DNA of 64,000 bases, taken from NCBI RefSeq assembly GCF_011250635.1, contig NZ_JAANNP010000001.1, positions 207,443 through 271,442 on the forward strand. The letters are read 5' to 3'. Positions 1-8,577 of this stretch are shown in pieces. Source of the stretch: Motilibacter deserti. GTDB lineage: Bacteria > Actinomycetota > Actinomycetes > Motilibacterales > Motilibacteraceae. The notes under the pieces were generated by a model, which saw only the letters and a program-made list of their open reading frames with translations, did no database searches and was not told the origin of the DNA. A program made the translations under genes and the position numbers. Within the stretch, counting starts at the first letter, position 1; each line of letters opens with the position of its first letter.

Positions 1-1
1 C

Positions 2-1252
2 TGGCTCGAGCTGACGCCGGTGGCGCCGCTCTACCGCGCGACCTACGCCGACGGGTCGACGCTCGACGTCCACGCCGACGTCGACGACATGTCGGCCGAG
101 ATCGAGCGGGTGTGCGGCCCGGCCGAGGCCGCGGGCTACCGCCGCTACGTCGACTTCGTGTCTGAGCTCTACCGGCACGAGATGCGCGACTTCATCGACC
201 GCAACATCGACTCCCCGCTCTCGCTCGTGACGCCGAGCCTGGCCCGCCTGGCGGCGATCGGCGGCTTCCGCCGCCTCGCGCCGAAGGTCGAGCAGTACCT
301 CCGGGACGAGCGCACCCAGCGGGTCTTCTCGTTCCAGTCGATGTACGCCGGGCTCTCCCCCTACGACGCGCTCGCGATCTACGCGGTGATCGCCTACATG
401 GACTCCGTCGCCGGCGTCTACTTCCCCCGGGGCGGCATGCACGCGGTCCCGCGGGCACTGGCCGCGGCGGCCGAGAAGCACGGGGTCGAGTTCCGCTACT
501 CGACCGAGGCGACGAAGGTCGAGCTGCGCGGCGACCGCGCGGTGGCGGTCCACACCTCGCTCGGCGAGCGCATCCCCTGCGACGCGGTCGTCCTCAACCC
601 CGACCTGCCCGTCGCCTACCGCGACCTGCTGGGGCACGAGCCCCGGCGGCTGAAGCGGCTCGCCTACTCCCCGTCGTGCTTCGTCCTGCTCGCCGGCTCC
701 TCGGCGCGCTACGAGTCGATGGCGCACCACAACATCTCGTTCGGACACGCCTGGAAGGGCGTCTTCCGCGAGATCATCGACGAGGGGCGGCTGATGAGCG
801 ACCCGTCCTACCTCGTCACGCGGCCGACGGCGTCCGATCCGACGCTCGCCCCCGCCGGCCGCGAGGCCTACTACGTGCTCTTCCCGACGCCGAACCTCGA
901 CGCGCCCATCGACTGGCGCGTGGAGGGCCCGCGCTACCGGGACCGGGTCGTGGCGACCCTGGAGGAGCGTGGGCTGGACGGGTTCGGCGCCGGCATCGAG
1001 GTCGAGCACGTCACGACCCCGTTGGACTGGCAGGCCCGGGGCATGGAGCGCGGGGCACCGTTCGCGGCGGCCCACACGTTCCTGCAGACGGGGCCGTTCC
1101 GCCCGCGCAACACGTGGGGCGCCAACGTCGTCTTCGCCGGCAGCGGCACGCAGCCCGGCGTCGGGGTGCCGATGGTGCTGATCAGCGGGAGACTGGCGGC
1201 CGAGCGGATCACCGGGCGGGACAGGGCGTACCGGTCCCGCGCTCTCCTCTGA
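2..1252 (+). CDS. crtI: Phytoene desaturase-type FAD oxidoreductase, 5' truncated
   Basis: This is the C-terminal ~416 residues of a CrtI-family desaturase. The frame is open to the first base of the window, so the FAD-binding Rossmann N-terminus lies outside. These enzymes desaturate phytoene towards lycopene or neurosporene at the membrane. The C-terminal FAD signature is visible near the end (QPGVGVPMVLISGRLAAERI), as is the conserved segment TGPFRPRN. The phytoene synthase gene follows after 9 nt, so the two are probably co-transcribed. Any carotenoid-type oxidoreductase (CrtI, CrtN or CrtD-like) could look like this without its N-terminus; the adjacent crtB makes phytoene desaturation the best reading. 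Confidence 0.92.
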   Translation, partial: WLELTPVAPLYRATYADGSTLDVHADVDDMSAEIERVCGPAEAAGYRRYVDFVSELYRHEMRDFIDRNIDSPLSLVTPSLARLAAIGGFRRLAPKVEQYLRDERTQRVFSFQSMYAGLSPYDALAIYAVIAYMDSVAGVYFPRGGMHAVPRALAAAAEKHGVEFRYSTEATKVELRGDRAVAVHTSLGERIPCDAVVLNPDLPVAYRDLLGHEPRRLKRLAYSPSCFVLLAGSSARYESMAHHNISFGHAWKGVFREIIDEGRLMSDPSYLVTRPTASDPTLAPAGREAYYVLFPTPNLDAPIDWRVEGPRYRDRVVATLEERGLDGFGAGIEVEHVTTPLDWQARGMERGAPFAAAHTFLQTGPFRPRNTWGANVVFAGSGTQPGVGVPMVLISGRLAAERITGRDRAYRSRALL

Positions 1253-1261
1253 GGGGTGGCA

Positions 1262-2203
1262 ATGAGCGAGCGGGACCTGGACGCGGCGGGCATCACCGAC
1301 CCGGCACTGCGCGCCTGCTACGAGCAGTGCCGCCGGCTCAACGCCGACCACGGCAAGACCTACTACCTCGCCACGCTCCTGCTCCCGGCGGCGAAGCGCC
1401 CGCACGTGCACGCGCTCTACGGCTTCGCCCGCTACGCCGACGAGTTCGTCGACTCGCTGCAGGACCCGCACCCGGAGGCGCTGACGCCCTGGGGCGAGCG
1501 CTTCCTCGCCGACCTCGAGGGGGGCGACAGCGCCGACCCGGTCTGCCGCGCGGTCATCAACACGATCCGCACGTGGGACATCCCCGCCCCGTTGTTCAAG
1601 GCGTTCCTGGACTCGATGGCGATGGACCTCACGGTCACCGAGTACTCCACCTTCGAGGACCTGCGCGGCTACATGTACGGCTCGGCCGCCGTGATCGGGC
1701 TGCAGATGCTGCCGATCCTCGAGCCGCTCGACGACCGGGCGTACGCGCCGGCGCAGGCGCTCGGCGAGGCGTTCCAGCTGACGAACTTCATCCGCGACGT
1801 CGCCGAGGACCTCGACCGGGGCCGGGTCTACCTCCCGCTCGAGGACCTCGACCGGTTCGGCGTGACGCGCGAGCAGCTGGCCGCCGAGGCCCGTGCGGGC
1901 ACGAGCAGCCGGCCGGTGCGCGACCTGGTGCGCTTCGAGGTCGAGCGCTGCCGCGAGCTCTACCGCGCCGCCGCGCACGGCCCGCTCCTGCTCGACCCGA
2001 CGAGCCGCGACTGCATCCGCACGGCGGCCGCGCTCTACGGCGGCATCCTCGACGAGGTGGCGGGGGCGGGCTACGACGTCCTCTCGGCCCGCCGCGCGGT
2101 GCCCCTCCCCCGCCGGCTGCGGGTCGCCGTCCCCGGTCTCGCCCGCGCCGCGCTCGCCCGCCGCGAGAGCGCCTCGTGGCGGCGGCTGCAGACCGCGGGC
2201 TGA
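1262..2203 (+). CDS. crtB: Phytoene synthase
   Basis: Squalene/phytoene synthase family protein, 313 residues, which condenses two geranylgeranyl diphosphates to phytoene. Both Asp-rich substrate/Mg2+ motifs are present: ARYADEFVD near residues 56-64 and LTNFIRDVAEDLDRGR near 173-188. The ATG at 1262 is preferred over an in-frame GTG at 1256, because the purine-rich gaggggtgg sits at the right distance before it. It follows the crtI-like gene by 9 nt and is the last carotenoid gene in the window. About 140 nt of noncoding DNA then precede the ABC exporter genes. Confidence 0.95.
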   Translation: MSERDLDAAGITDPALRACYEQCRRLNADHGKTYYLATLLLPAAKRPHVHALYGFARYADEFVDSLQDPHPEALTPWGERFLADLEGGDSADPVCRAVINTIRTWDIPAPLFKAFLDSMAMDLTVTEYSTFEDLRGYMYGSAAVIGLQMLPILEPLDDRAYAPAQALGEAFQLTNFIRDVAEDLDRGRVYLPLEDLDRFGVTREQLAAEARAGTSSRPVRDLVRFEVERCRELYRAAAHGPLLLDPTSRDCIRTAAALYGGILDEVAGAGYDVLSARRAVPLPRRLRVAVPGLARAALARRESASWRRLQTAG

Positions 2204-2343
2204 GGCTCCCCGGGCAGCTGCCGCCCGCTACGACGGGGTAGGCAAAACCCCACCCCTCACACACAACCTGCGCCCATCGCCGCCCGCAGCCTCCGTTCCT
2301 ACGGTCGAAGAGCCAGCACATCGACCACCTCCGGGAGCGGACC

Positions 2344-3114
2344 ATGCAGCAGCAGTCGCCTCGTCCCGCCGACGCCCTCGCCGTACGCGGCCTGACCCGC
2401 ACCTACGGCACGGGCCCGAACGCGGTCCGGGCACTCGATGCGATCGACCTGGCCTTCGCCGAAGGCAGCTTCACGGCCGTCATGGGCCCTTCTGGTTCAG
2501 GGAAGTCCACTTTTCTGAATTGCGCTGCAGGAGTTGAGCAGCCGACGTCGGGCGACGTCGTCGTCGCCGGCCAGGACATCAGCGGCTGGAGCGAGGCGCG
2601 GCGCACGGCCTTCCGGCGGCGCCATGTCGGGATCGTGTTCCAGGGGTTCCACCTCGTGCCCTACCTCACGGCCGCACAGAACGTCGGCCTCCCGCTGCGG
2701 CTGGAGGGGCGCCGGCCGGACCGGCAGCACGTCGCGCGGCTCCTCGCCCGGGTCGGCCTGGCCGACCGCGCTGGCCACCTGCCCGGCGAGCTGTCGGGCG
2801 GGCAGCAGCAGCGGGTCGCCGTCGCGCGGGCGCTCGTCGCCGTTCCGGCCGTGCTGCTCGCGGACGAGCCGACGGGGGCCTTGGACACGTCCAGCGCCCG
2901 GGACGTCCTGCGGCTGCTCCGGTCGAGCGTCGACGAGCTCGGCCAGACGGTGGTGATGGTCACCCACGACCCGGTGGCCGCGGCGTACGCCGACTCGGTC
3001 GTCTTCCTCGTCGACGGCCGCGTCGCGGGCTGGATGAGCCGCCCGACGGCCGAGGCGGTCGCCGGACAGCTCGCCCGGCTGGACGACCTGGCCGGCGCGG
3101 CGGTGGCGTCGTGA
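2344..3114 (+). CDS. ABC transporter ATP-binding protein, MacB/LolD type
   Basis: A 256-residue ATPase subunit of an exporter of the FtsX-permease class. It has Walker A GPSGSGKS at residues 48-55, the signature LSGGQQQR near 150, Walker B with ADEPTGALD near 173-181, and the switch His in MVTHDP. It overlaps the permease gene by 4 nt (GTGA). It begins a four-gene operon: ATPase, permease, histidine kinase, response regulator. That pattern is typical of exporters that sense and remove cell-envelope-active compounds; the substrate cannot be told from sequence. The codons across Walker A (about 2484-2546) are much richer in A/T than the rest of the gene. Confidence 0.95.
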   Translation: MQQQSPRPADALAVRGLTRTYGTGPNAVRALDAIDLAFAEGSFTAVMGPSGSGKSTFLNCAAGVEQPTSGDVVVAGQDISGWSEARRTAFRRRHVGIVFQGFHLVPYLTAAQNVGLPLRLEGRRPDRQHVARLLARVGLADRAGHLPGELSGGQQQRVAVARALVAVPAVLLADEPTGALDTSSARDVLRLLRSSVDELGQTVVMVTHDPVAAAYADSVVFLVDGRVAGWMSRPTAEAVAGQLARLDDLAGAAVAS

Positions 3115-4457
3115 CCGGGCTCGCGCTGCGGTCGGTGCGCCACCGGCTTGCGTCGTTCACGGCCACGTTCCTGTCGGCCCTGCTCGGCACGGTCCTGATC
3201 GGCTCGTTCGCGACGCTCGTCGAGACCGCGAACGGGCCGGTGTCGGTGGCCGACCGGGAGACGCTCGTCGTCATGGGCGCCGTCGTCGGCGGCTGGGGCG
3301 GGCTGATCGTCCTCTTCTCGGTGGCGTCGACGCTCGCGGTCGCGGTGCGCCAGCGGGCGGCGGAGATCGCGCTTTTGCGCGCCGTCGGGACGACGCCGCG
3401 GCAGGCCCGCCGGCTCCTGCGGTCCGAGGCCCTGGTGGTGACGGCGGCGGGCGCCGCGGTCGGAGCGCTCGTCGCACTGGGCACGGGGCGGGCGCTGCTC
3501 GCCCTCCTGCGGAGCGGCGGGCTGGTCGATGCCTCGGTCCGGTACGCCGGCGGCCCGCCGTCGCTCGCGGCGAGCGCTGCCGGGGTCGTCCTCGTCAGCC
3601 TGGCTGCCGCGTCGGTCACGGGTCGCCGGTCGACGTCCGGCCCCGCCACGACCGCGCTGCGCGACGCGGCGAGCAACCGCTCTCGGCTGCGTTGGTGGCG
3701 GGTCGTGCTCGGCCTCGTCCCGGTGGGCTACGGCGTCGCGCTCGGCGTCGTGACCGTCACCGTGACCGCGGACTCGACGGACCAGTACGCCGCGATGGCC
3801 ACGTCCGGCTCGTCCTCGATCCTCGTCGGTGTCGGGCTGGCCACGCTCTCCCCCGTGCTGCTGCGCTGGAGCGCGCTGCTCGTGCGGCCGGCCCTGCAGG
3901 GCCTCGGTGCCACGGGGCACCTCGCGGCGCACAACCTGACCCGGAGGTCGCACACGCTGTCGGCGGCCCTGGCGCCGGTCGTCGTCTTCACGGCCGGCAC
4001 CATCGGCACCCTCATGCTCGTCGGGATCGACGCCAGGACACTGGCCGTCCCCGTGGCCGACGGCGACACGATCACCCTGCTCAACACCGTGGTCACCGGG
4101 ATGATCGCGCTGTTCGCGGCGATCATGGTCGTCAACACCTTCGCCGCGGCCCTCGCGGCCCGCCGCGGCGAGCTGGCCCGGCTGCGGCTGCTGGGCGCGA
4201 CCCCGCGCCAGGCCCGCACGGCCGTGCTGGTCGAGGCGGCCGTCGTCGCGGCGGTCGGCGTCGTCGTCGGCGGGGCGGCCTCGCTCGCCACGGTCGTGCC
4301 GTTCGCCGTCGCGCGCGACGAGGGGGTCGTGCCGGACGGGCAGCTCTGGCTCCCGCCGCTCCTCGCCGCGGCCGCCGTGGCGCTCACACTCGGCTCGGCG
4401 GCAGCGGCGGCACGGCGCGTGACCTCGACCGGCATCCGGGCCGGCCTGGCGGCATGA
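3111..4457 (+). CDS. FtsX-like ABC transporter permease
   Basis: A 448-residue integral membrane protein with two FtsX/MacB-type halves. Each half carries the characteristic cytoplasmic signature after a membrane helix: LLRAVGTTPRQARRLL in the first half and RLRLLGATPRQART in the second. This indicates a fused, duplicated permease that pairs with the upstream ATPase. The GTG start overlaps the ATPase stop, and its own stop overlaps the ATG of the histidine kinase, so all are translationally coupled. It probably moves a lipophilic or peptide compound out of the membrane; the substrate is unknown. Confidence 0.93.
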   Translation: MTGLALRSVRHRLASFTATFLSALLGTVLIGSFATLVETANGPVSVADRETLVVMGAVVGGWGGLIVLFSVASTLAVAVRQRAAEIALLRAVGTTPRQARRLLRSEALVVTAAGAAVGALVALGTGRALLALLRSGGLVDASVRYAGGPPSLAASAAGVVLVSLAAASVTGRRSTSGPATTALRDAASNRSRLRWWRVVLGLVPVGYGVALGVVTVTVTADSTDQYAAMATSGSSSILVGVGLATLSPVLLRWSALLVRPALQGLGATGHLAAHNLTRRSHTLSAALAPVVVFTAGTIGTLMLVGIDARTLAVPVADGDTITLLNTVVTGMIALFAAIMVVNTFAAALAARRGELARLRLLGATPRQARTAVLVEAAVVAAVGVVVGGAASLATVVPFAVARDEGVVPDGQLWLPPLLAAAAVALTLGSAAAAARRVTSTGIRAGLAA

Positions 4458-5761
4458 CCTCCTCCTCGGAGGCAGCGGTGCCAGACTCCCCTTCCGTGGC
4501 CGCTCTGCTGTCGCCCATCACCTCGGTCCGGCCGAAGCCGGTCGACGAGGCGGGGCTGGCCGAGCGGCTGCGTCTGACGCTCGTGGCGGCGGGCCTAGCC
4601 CTGCTCGGCGTCCCGGCCCTCGTGCTCGCGGTCCTGACGCTCGTCTGCGTCCCGCTCGGCGCGGCGGGCGTCGGCTTCGGGCTCGCCCACCTCGTCGTGC
4701 CTCTGGACGAGCGCCTCACCCGGCTGCACCGCGCCGTGAGCGGGCGCCTGCTCGGGGAGGACGTGCCGGCCGCGTACGCTCCCACCGGCGGCGCCGGCTT
4801 CCTGGCACGTCCGCTGCGCTGGCTGCGCGATCCCGCGCGTTGGCGCGACGTCGCCTTCCTCGCCTGCTCGGGCACGGGCGGCTGGGTGATGGCCGGGCTG
4901 CCGCCGTTGCTGCTCGTGACGCCCGTCGTGCACTGGACGGGGCTGCTGCTCGACGGCGGGTGGGTGTGGGGGCTGCTCGCGGTCCTCTCCCTGCCGTGCC
5001 CGCTGGTGTGGTGGGTGGTCACCCCGCCCTTGCTGCGGGCGCGCGCGATCACCGAGCGCAGCATCCTGGGCCGCTCCCGCGTCGAGGAGCTCGAGGAGCG
5101 CGTGACCCGGGTGGCCGAGTCGCGGGCGGAGACGCTCGACACGTCCGCCGCCGAGATCCGGCGCATCGAGCGTGACCTGCACGACGGAGCGCAGGCCCGC
5201 ATCGCGGCGGTCGGCATGACGGTCGGCCTCGCCGAGAAGCTGCTGGCGAGCGACCCCGTGGCCGCCGCCGAGCTGCTGCGCGAGGCGCGAGAGACGACGA
5301 CCTCGGCGCTGGAGGACCTGCGGTCCGTCGTCCGCGGGATCCACCCGCCGGTCCTGTCCGACCGCGGGCTCGCCGGCGCGATCGAGGCCCTGACGCTGCC
5401 GCTCCCGCTCCCGGTCACCCTCGCGCTCGACGTGCCGGGCGCGCTGCCGCCGCCGGTGGAGTCGGCCGCGTACTTCGCGGTCGCCGAGTGCCTGGCCAAC
5501 ACCGTCAAGCACGCGGGCGCCGGCCGCGCCTGGGTCGCCGTGGAGCACGACGGGCGGGTGCTCCGGATGCGGGTCGGCGACGACGGGCGCGGCGGCGCTT
5601 CGCCCGACGGCTCGGGCCTGGCCGGGGTGGCCCGTCGGCTGGCGGCCTTCGACGGGACCATGAGCGTGACCAGCCCGGCCGGAGGGCCGACCACCGTCAC
5701 GATGGAGCTGCCGTGCGCCTTGTCGTCGCCGAGGACCTCGCCCTCCTCCGGGTCGGCCTGA
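4454..5761 (+). CDS. Sensor histidine kinase, HisKA_3 (NarL/DesK) class
   Basis: A 435-residue membrane sensor kinase. The N-terminal half has several hydrophobic segments (about 35-75 and 135-185) resembling the putative sensor domain common in actinobacteria. A coiled-coil linker leads to the HisKA_3 box RIERDLHDGAQARIA, with the phospho-acceptor His at residue 243. An HATPase domain follows, with an N box (AVAECLANTVKHAG) and G box (GDDGRGGA, DGSGLAGVARR). The ATG at 4454 overlaps the permease stop by 4 nt. Its 3' end overlaps the response regulator by 49 nt. It probably controls the adjacent exporter in response to envelope stress. Confidence 0.93.
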   Translation: MTSSSEAAVPDSPSVAALLSPITSVRPKPVDEAGLAERLRLTLVAAGLALLGVPALVLAVLTLVCVPLGAAGVGFGLAHLVVPLDERLTRLHRAVSGRLLGEDVPAAYAPTGGAGFLARPLRWLRDPARWRDVAFLACSGTGGWVMAGLPPLLLVTPVVHWTGLLLDGGWVWGLLAVLSLPCPLVWWVVTPPLLRARAITERSILGRSRVEELEERVTRVAESRAETLDTSAAEIRRIERDLHDGAQARIAAVGMTVGLAEKLLASDPVAAAELLREARETTTSALEDLRSVVRGIHPPVLSDRGLAGAIEALTLPLPLPVTLALDVPGALPPPVESAAYFAVAECLANTVKHAGAGRAWVAVEHDGRVLRMRVGDDGRGGASPDGSGLAGVARRLAAFDGTMSVTSPAGGPTTVTMELPCALSSPRTSPSSGSA

Positions 5762-6357
5762 TCCGCATCCTCGAGGCGGGTGGCTTCGAGGTCGCGGCTG
5801 CGGTGGACAACGGCCCTGCGCTCACCCGCGCGCTCGCAGGCCCGGGCGTGGACGCGGCCGTGGTGGACGTGCGCCTGCCGCCGTCGTTCAGCAACGAGGG
5901 CCTGCTCGCGGCCATCGCGGCCCGCCGCGCCCGCCCGGGGTTCCCGGTGCTCGTGCTGAGCCAGTACGTCGAGCCGCTCTACGCCCGCGAGCTGCTCTCG
6001 AGCGGCGAGGGCGCGGTCGGCTACCTGCTCAAGGACCGCGTCGCGGACGTGGACGGGTTCGTGGACTCGCTGCGCCAGGTCGCCACCGGCAGCACCGTGC
6101 TCGACCCCGAGGTCGTGGCGGCGCTCGTCAGCGGAGCCGGGCGCGGGCCGCTGGACCGGCTCACCCCGCGCGAGCAGGAGGTGCTGACGCTGATGGCCGA
6201 GGGCCGGTCGAACGCGGCGATCGCGGCCCGGCTCGTGGTCACCGAGAAGGCCGTCGGCAAGCACACCAACAACATCTTCGCCAAGCTCAACCTGCCGCCC
6301 GCCGCCGACGACAACCGGCGGGTGCTCGCCGTGCTGGCCTGGCTGCAAGGGCGCTGA
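5713..6357 (+). CDS. LuxR/NarL-family response regulator
   Basis: A 214-residue regulator partnered with the preceding kinase. The receiver domain starts LVVAEDLALLR, with the phospho-acceptor Asp52 in VVDVRLPP and the conserved Lys in YLLKDRV. The C-terminal LuxR helix-turn-helix begins at LTPREQEVLTLMAEGRSN and includes AARLVVTEKAVGKHTNNIFA. The GTG at 5713 is inside the kinase gene, which gives an unusually long 49-nt overlap but matches the start of receiver domains exactly. It is the last gene of the exporter operon and is likely an activator of it. Confidence 0.92.
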   Translation: MRLVVAEDLALLRVGLIRILEAGGFEVAAAVDNGPALTRALAGPGVDAAVVDVRLPPSFSNEGLLAAIAARRARPGFPVLVLSQYVEPLYARELLSSGEGAVGYLLKDRVADVDGFVDSLRQVATGSTVLDPEVVAALVSGAGRGPLDRLTPREQEVLTLMAEGRSNAAIAARLVVTEKAVGKHTNNIFAKLNLPPAADDNRRVLAVLAWLQGR

Positions 6358-6409
6358 CCGGTGCCGATTCCCGTCGAATGCCGCGACGTGCCCGGGGTAG
6401 GGCGACGGC

Positions 6410-7012
6410 ATGGCAAACGACGGGAACCAGACGCCGAACACGCCCGGGCTCAGCGAGACGGAGCTGCGCGCGATGAAGGTGGACGAGCTGCGCGACCTCG
6501 CCCGCCAGGAAGGGGTCGAGGACGCAGCCGACCTGCACAAGGAGGACCTGGTCAAGGCGGTCAGCGCGAAGCACCAGGGTGGCGGTGGCTCCGACGACAG
6601 CGACGGGGACTCCTCCGGCGGGGCGCCCGCAGACTCCGGTGGGGGCATCCGGCACGGCTCGGACGAGTCCAAGTCGCTGAAGTACTCCCAGGAGATCACC
6701 TCGCCCGACGACGACCCCGAGCGCCCGGGCCGCAGCCTCGTCACGACCCACCACGACGTGATCCGGCAGTGGGCCGAGGACCGCAGCGCGCAGCCGGCCA
6801 CGGTGCCGGGCACCGAGCACGACGGCCACCTCGGGGTGCTGCGCTTCGACTTCCCCGGCTACGGCGGCGACTCCCTCGAGCACGTGACCTGGGACAAGTG
6901 GTTCGAGGCCTTCGACGCGCGCAAGCTCAACTTCATCTACCAGGAGGAGCGCTCCGACGGCTCGCAGAGCAACTTCTTCCGGCTGGAGAACCCCGAGCGC
7001 GAGGACGCCTGA
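6410..7012 (+). CDS. Rho-N/SAP-like domain protein of unknown function
   Basis: A 200-residue soluble acidic protein. Residues about 14-48 form a Rho termination factor N-terminal (SAP-like) helix pair (ETELRAMKVDELRDLARQEG) that in other proteins binds nucleic acid. A Gly/Ser/Asp-rich linker follows. The C-terminal half ends in a compact conserved-looking segment (WDKWFEAFDARKLNFIYQEE and SNFFRLENPERED). The ATG follows ggggtagggcgacggc. It stands alone 52 nt after the response regulator. The C-terminal part resembles an uncharacterised domain found alone in many actinobacteria, so a DNA/RNA-associated stress protein is possible but unproven. Confidence 0.75.
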   Translation: MANDGNQTPNTPGLSETELRAMKVDELRDLARQEGVEDAADLHKEDLVKAVSAKHQGGGGSDDSDGDSSGGAPADSGGGIRHGSDESKSLKYSQEITSPDDDPERPGRSLVTTHHDVIRQWAEDRSAQPATVPGTEHDGHLGVLRFDFPGYGGDSLEHVTWDKWFEAFDARKLNFIYQEERSDGSQSNFFRLENPEREDA

Positions 7013-7278
7013 CCTCGCGCTCGCGTCGGGCGTGCGCTGGCGGCCGCCGCTGTCGTCGAGGCCCTCACCGGCTCGTCGCGCGTCCCGCCGCCCCGAGCCC
7101 GGTAGCACGTAGGACCGGCCGGTAGGAAGCGGCGGCGCAGCGCCCCCGCTCGACACGAACGGCGACGACCTGACCGGCCGAACGGGTGGTCCCGCCGCCG
7201 ACTCGCTCAAGCCTGCGCCGCGGCGCCGATGGGAGGCCACGGCGGCCCGCCCGGGGCCGCGGCGTGGGGGGCCGGGAC

Positions 7279-8541
7279 GTGGGACGTCGCACTGCGGTCG
7301 GGCGGACGCTGCTCGCGCTCGCGCTCGCGGGCGCTCCGCTCGCGGCGGCCACCGGCCCCGCGTACGCCGAGGAAGCCGTCCCGCGGCTGTCCACCGATGC
7401 GACCGGCCCGCTCTTCGCGCTCTCCGGCCTGGCCCCGGGATGGGAGCACGCCGCCTGCCTGCAGGTCCGGTACGCCGGGCTGCCCGCGGCCAGCGCGCTG
7501 GGGGTGTTCGCGACCGCCGGCGGCAGCGGCCTCGCGGACTACCTCGACGTCCGCGTCGAGCGCGGCACCGGAGGGGGCTACGGCGACTGCACCGGCTTCG
7601 CCGGCCACCAGGTCTTCGCCGGCACCCTCGCCGAGCTCGCCGCGGCCCACGGCTCGGCGGCGGCAGCCCTCCCCGACGACGCCGCGGTCGAGGGGTCGGG
7701 GTCGGCGGCGTACCGCATCGCCCTCACACTGCGCGACGACGACGGCGCGCAGGGCAGGACGGCGGAGGCGGCCTTCTCCTGGGTCACGCTGCTGGGCGCA
7801 CCCCCCGCCGCGCAGCCCGACCCGCCGCCGGCGCCCGTCGTGGCCCCGACCGCGCCTCCCGCGCCCTCACCGACGGCCGACGTGCCTCCGGCGCCGACGC
7901 CCTCGCCGAGCGCGTCCAGGCCTTCTTCGACACCCTCGCCCACGGGCCGTCGCCCGGCTCCGCCGGCGCCCGACCCGGCCTCGACGCCGACCGTCGGCCC
8001 GACGGCGAAGCCCACGCCGTCCTCGACGCAGGGCGGCGCCGGCGGCCCGTCGGCCGCGCCGGCCGTCGACCCCGCCGGACCGCCGAGCGCGGGGCCGGGA
8101 GAGAGCCCCGCCTCCACCGACGACTCCGACGGCTCCGAGGGCTCCCGGCCCGCAGCCGCCGCGCCCCCGGGCACACCCCCGGCCGGGACGCCGGCGGCGG
8201 CGCCCTCGCGCGTGCCCGGGCCGCAGGTGACGGTGCCGCTCGGCGGCAGCCGCGCCGGCGGGACGACGGCCGCACGGAACAGCTCCGGAGCAGTGGGCGT
8301 CCTGGAGCGGGCGACCGTCGTCCTCGGCAGGGCCGCGAGCGCGACCGTCGCCGTGGCCCGCCGCGTCGCCGCCCCGGCGGGCACCGGCGCGGCCGTGGGC
8401 ATCGGGATGGTGCCGCTGCTCGGGGGCTTCCTGCTAATCCAGCGCCGGCTGGACGACCGGGACCCCAAGCTCGCCCTCGCGCCGCTGGCCGCGGCGCCCG
8501 ACCTGACCTTCGACGCCCAGATCCGCGGGAACGACGAATGA
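7279..8541 (+). CDS. Secreted, Pro/Ala-rich surface protein with C-terminal membrane anchor
   Basis: About 420 residues from the GTG at 7279; the start is chosen because it places a clean signal peptide at the N-terminus (RRTAVGRTLLALALAGA, cleavage after AYA). Residues about 30-175 are a globular beta-rich domain with paired Cys, reminiscent of camelysin/TasA-like secreted proteins but not clearly matched. A long Pro/Ser/Thr/Ala-rich wall-spanning stalk follows (about 180-345), then one membrane helix (TGAAVGIGMVPLLGGFLLIQ) and a short tail ending FDAQIRGNDE. I see no LPXTG motif. The diguanylate cyclase gene starts 36 nt downstream. The 266 nt upstream hold no recognisable gene. Confidence 0.75.
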   Translation: MGRRTAVGRTLLALALAGAPLAAATGPAYAEEAVPRLSTDATGPLFALSGLAPGWEHAACLQVRYAGLPAASALGVFATAGGSGLADYLDVRVERGTGGGYGDCTGFAGHQVFAGTLAELAAAHGSAAAALPDDAAVEGSGSAAYRIALTLRDDDGAQGRTAEAAFSWVTLLGAPPAAQPDPPPAPVVAPTAPPAPSPTADVPPAPTPSPSASRPSSTPSPTGRRPAPPAPDPASTPTVGPTAKPTPSSTQGGAGGPSAAPAVDPAGPPSAGPGESPASTDDSDGSEGSRPAAAAPPGTPPAGTPAAAPSRVPGPQVTVPLGGSRAGGTTAARNSSGAVGVLERATVVLGRAASATVAVARRVAAPAGTGAAVGIGMVPLLGGFLLIQRRLDDRDPKLALAPLAAAPDLTFDAQIRGNDE

Positions 8542-8577
8542 CCCGCGGGACCCACGAGTGAGCCGGGGGAACGACCG

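Noticed and set aside
2661..3953. Long minus-strand open frame opposite the ABC exporter genes
   Set aside because: Arg/Pro/Gly-rich composition typical of antisense reading of GC-rich genes; no motif, no ribosome site, fully covered by well-supported plus-strand genes.
4384..6813. 809-codon minus-strand open frame
   Set aside because: Low-complexity Ser/Arg/Ala product opposite the kinase and response regulator genes; shadow of their third-position GC bias.
7013..7278. c-di-GMP riboswitch or small gene before the surface protein
   Set aside because: No GEMM core and no ORF with a signal; only a noncoding gap.
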